This document shows, piece after piece, positions 5,936-6,146 of a stretch of 6,146 nt of DNA; the stretch's first letter is position 1, and the number at the start of each line of letters is the position of its first letter. The DNA is from Vicinamibacteria bacterium. Lineage in GTDB: Bacteria > Acidobacteriota > Vicinamibacteria > Vicinamibacterales > UBA2999. The DNA lies in contig JAICEG010000323.1 of the NCBI GenBank assembly GCA_025924295.1, positions 1 to 6,146 of the forward strand. The letters run 5' to 3'. Below the pieces are notes generated by a model. It was not told the DNA's origin. It did no database searches and saw only the letters and a list, made by a program, of their open reading frames with translations. The position numbers and the translations under genes are program-made.

Positions 5936-6067
5936 GCGGTCAACTGTACCCCCGAGGTTGTCAAAATCGCGAAACTGCGGGGCTCGAGAAGCAGTATCTG
6001 GAGGCATGGATCAGATTCGGGGTCAGACGTGGAGTCGGTGCTAAGATCGCGAGAAAGGCGGCGCTTC
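5936..6067. promoter_or_regulatory. Divergent intergenic region, presumed to hold promoters for both directions
   Basis: The leftward operon and the rightward secreted-protein gene diverge here, so promoters are expected. Leftward, TTGACA (5964-5959) is a perfect -35-like hexamer, but no good -10 lies at 16-18 nt. Rightward, TAAGAT (6042-6047) resembles a -10, without a recognisable -35. A segment with ATTCGGGGTCAGACG (6015-6029) has the look of intergenic repeat DNA. If the dehydrogenase instead starts at ATG 6007, the region shrinks to 60 nt. No promoter is firmly identified. Confidence 0.35.
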
Positions 6068-6146
6068 ATGTCCAGCTCGCGCACGATTCCGGCGTTTTTC
6101 CTCTGCCTGGCGCTGTTGTCGCTGACGGTGGTTCGCGGCTCTGCGC
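6068..6146 (+). CDS. Start of a secreted or membrane-anchored protein (3' end outside window)
   Basis: ATG 6068 opens a frame that runs to the window edge: MSSSRTIPAFFLCLALLSLTVVRGSA. It has a short polar N-terminus with one Arg, a hydrophobic core (about residues 8-22) and small residues near Gly24-Ser25-Ala26, the pattern of a Sec signal peptide. AAAGG (6054-6058) lies 9 nt before the ATG. Only 26 residues are visible, so the family and function cannot be named. It is transcribed away from the acyl-CoA dehydrogenase operon. Confidence 0.6.
   Translation, partial: MSSSRTIPAFFLCLALLSLTVVRGSA

Overview
This is a GC-rich window, and every recognisable gene in it is bacterial. An Acidobacteriota-like soil bacterium (Vicinamibacteria type) fits the gene mix and the palindromic intergenic repeats. 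That placement is inference: no rRNA or other decisive taxonomic marker is present. A Gram-negative envelope is supported by a predicted outer-membrane beta-barrel protein.

Layout, left half (+ strand): the 3' end of rpsA (ribosomal protein S1, two S1 domains visible) is followed by a GC-rich hairpin, an HU/IHF-family DNA-binding protein, and a HIT-family nucleotide hydrolase/phosphorylase whose start lies 4 nt after the HU stop. The rpsA-then-HU/IHF order mirrors the rpsA-ihfB neighbourhood of proteobacteria. The HIT stop codon lies inside the left end of an 82-bp element made of three tandem hairpins. That element leads into a shortened acyl-CoA dehydrogenase-like gene that has lost the catalytic glutamate and other family motifs.

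Middle: the convergent gap (2600-2867) holds no credible gene. It contains a roughly 186-bp imperfect foldback (2635-2820) and a perfect 10-bp AT-rich palindrome (2825-2848).

Right half (- strand): a tight operon runs leftward, from a short/branched-chain acyl-CoA dehydrogenase with all catalytic motifs, to asd (aspartate-semialdehyde dehydrogenase, very close to the E. coli type), to a DUF481/YdiY-like outer-membrane protein with a signal peptide. Gaps are 9 and 5 nt. It combines a fatty/branched-chain acid catabolic enzyme, the branch enzyme for lysine/DAP/threonine/methionine synthesis, and an envelope protein. At the right edge, the signal peptide of a divergent secreted protein begins on the + strand and is cut by the window end.

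No previously undescribed multi-gene system was found. The items most worth a second look are the catalytically degenerate acyl-CoA dehydrogenase homologue, the triple-hairpin element that supplies a gene's stop codon, and the large foldback repeat.
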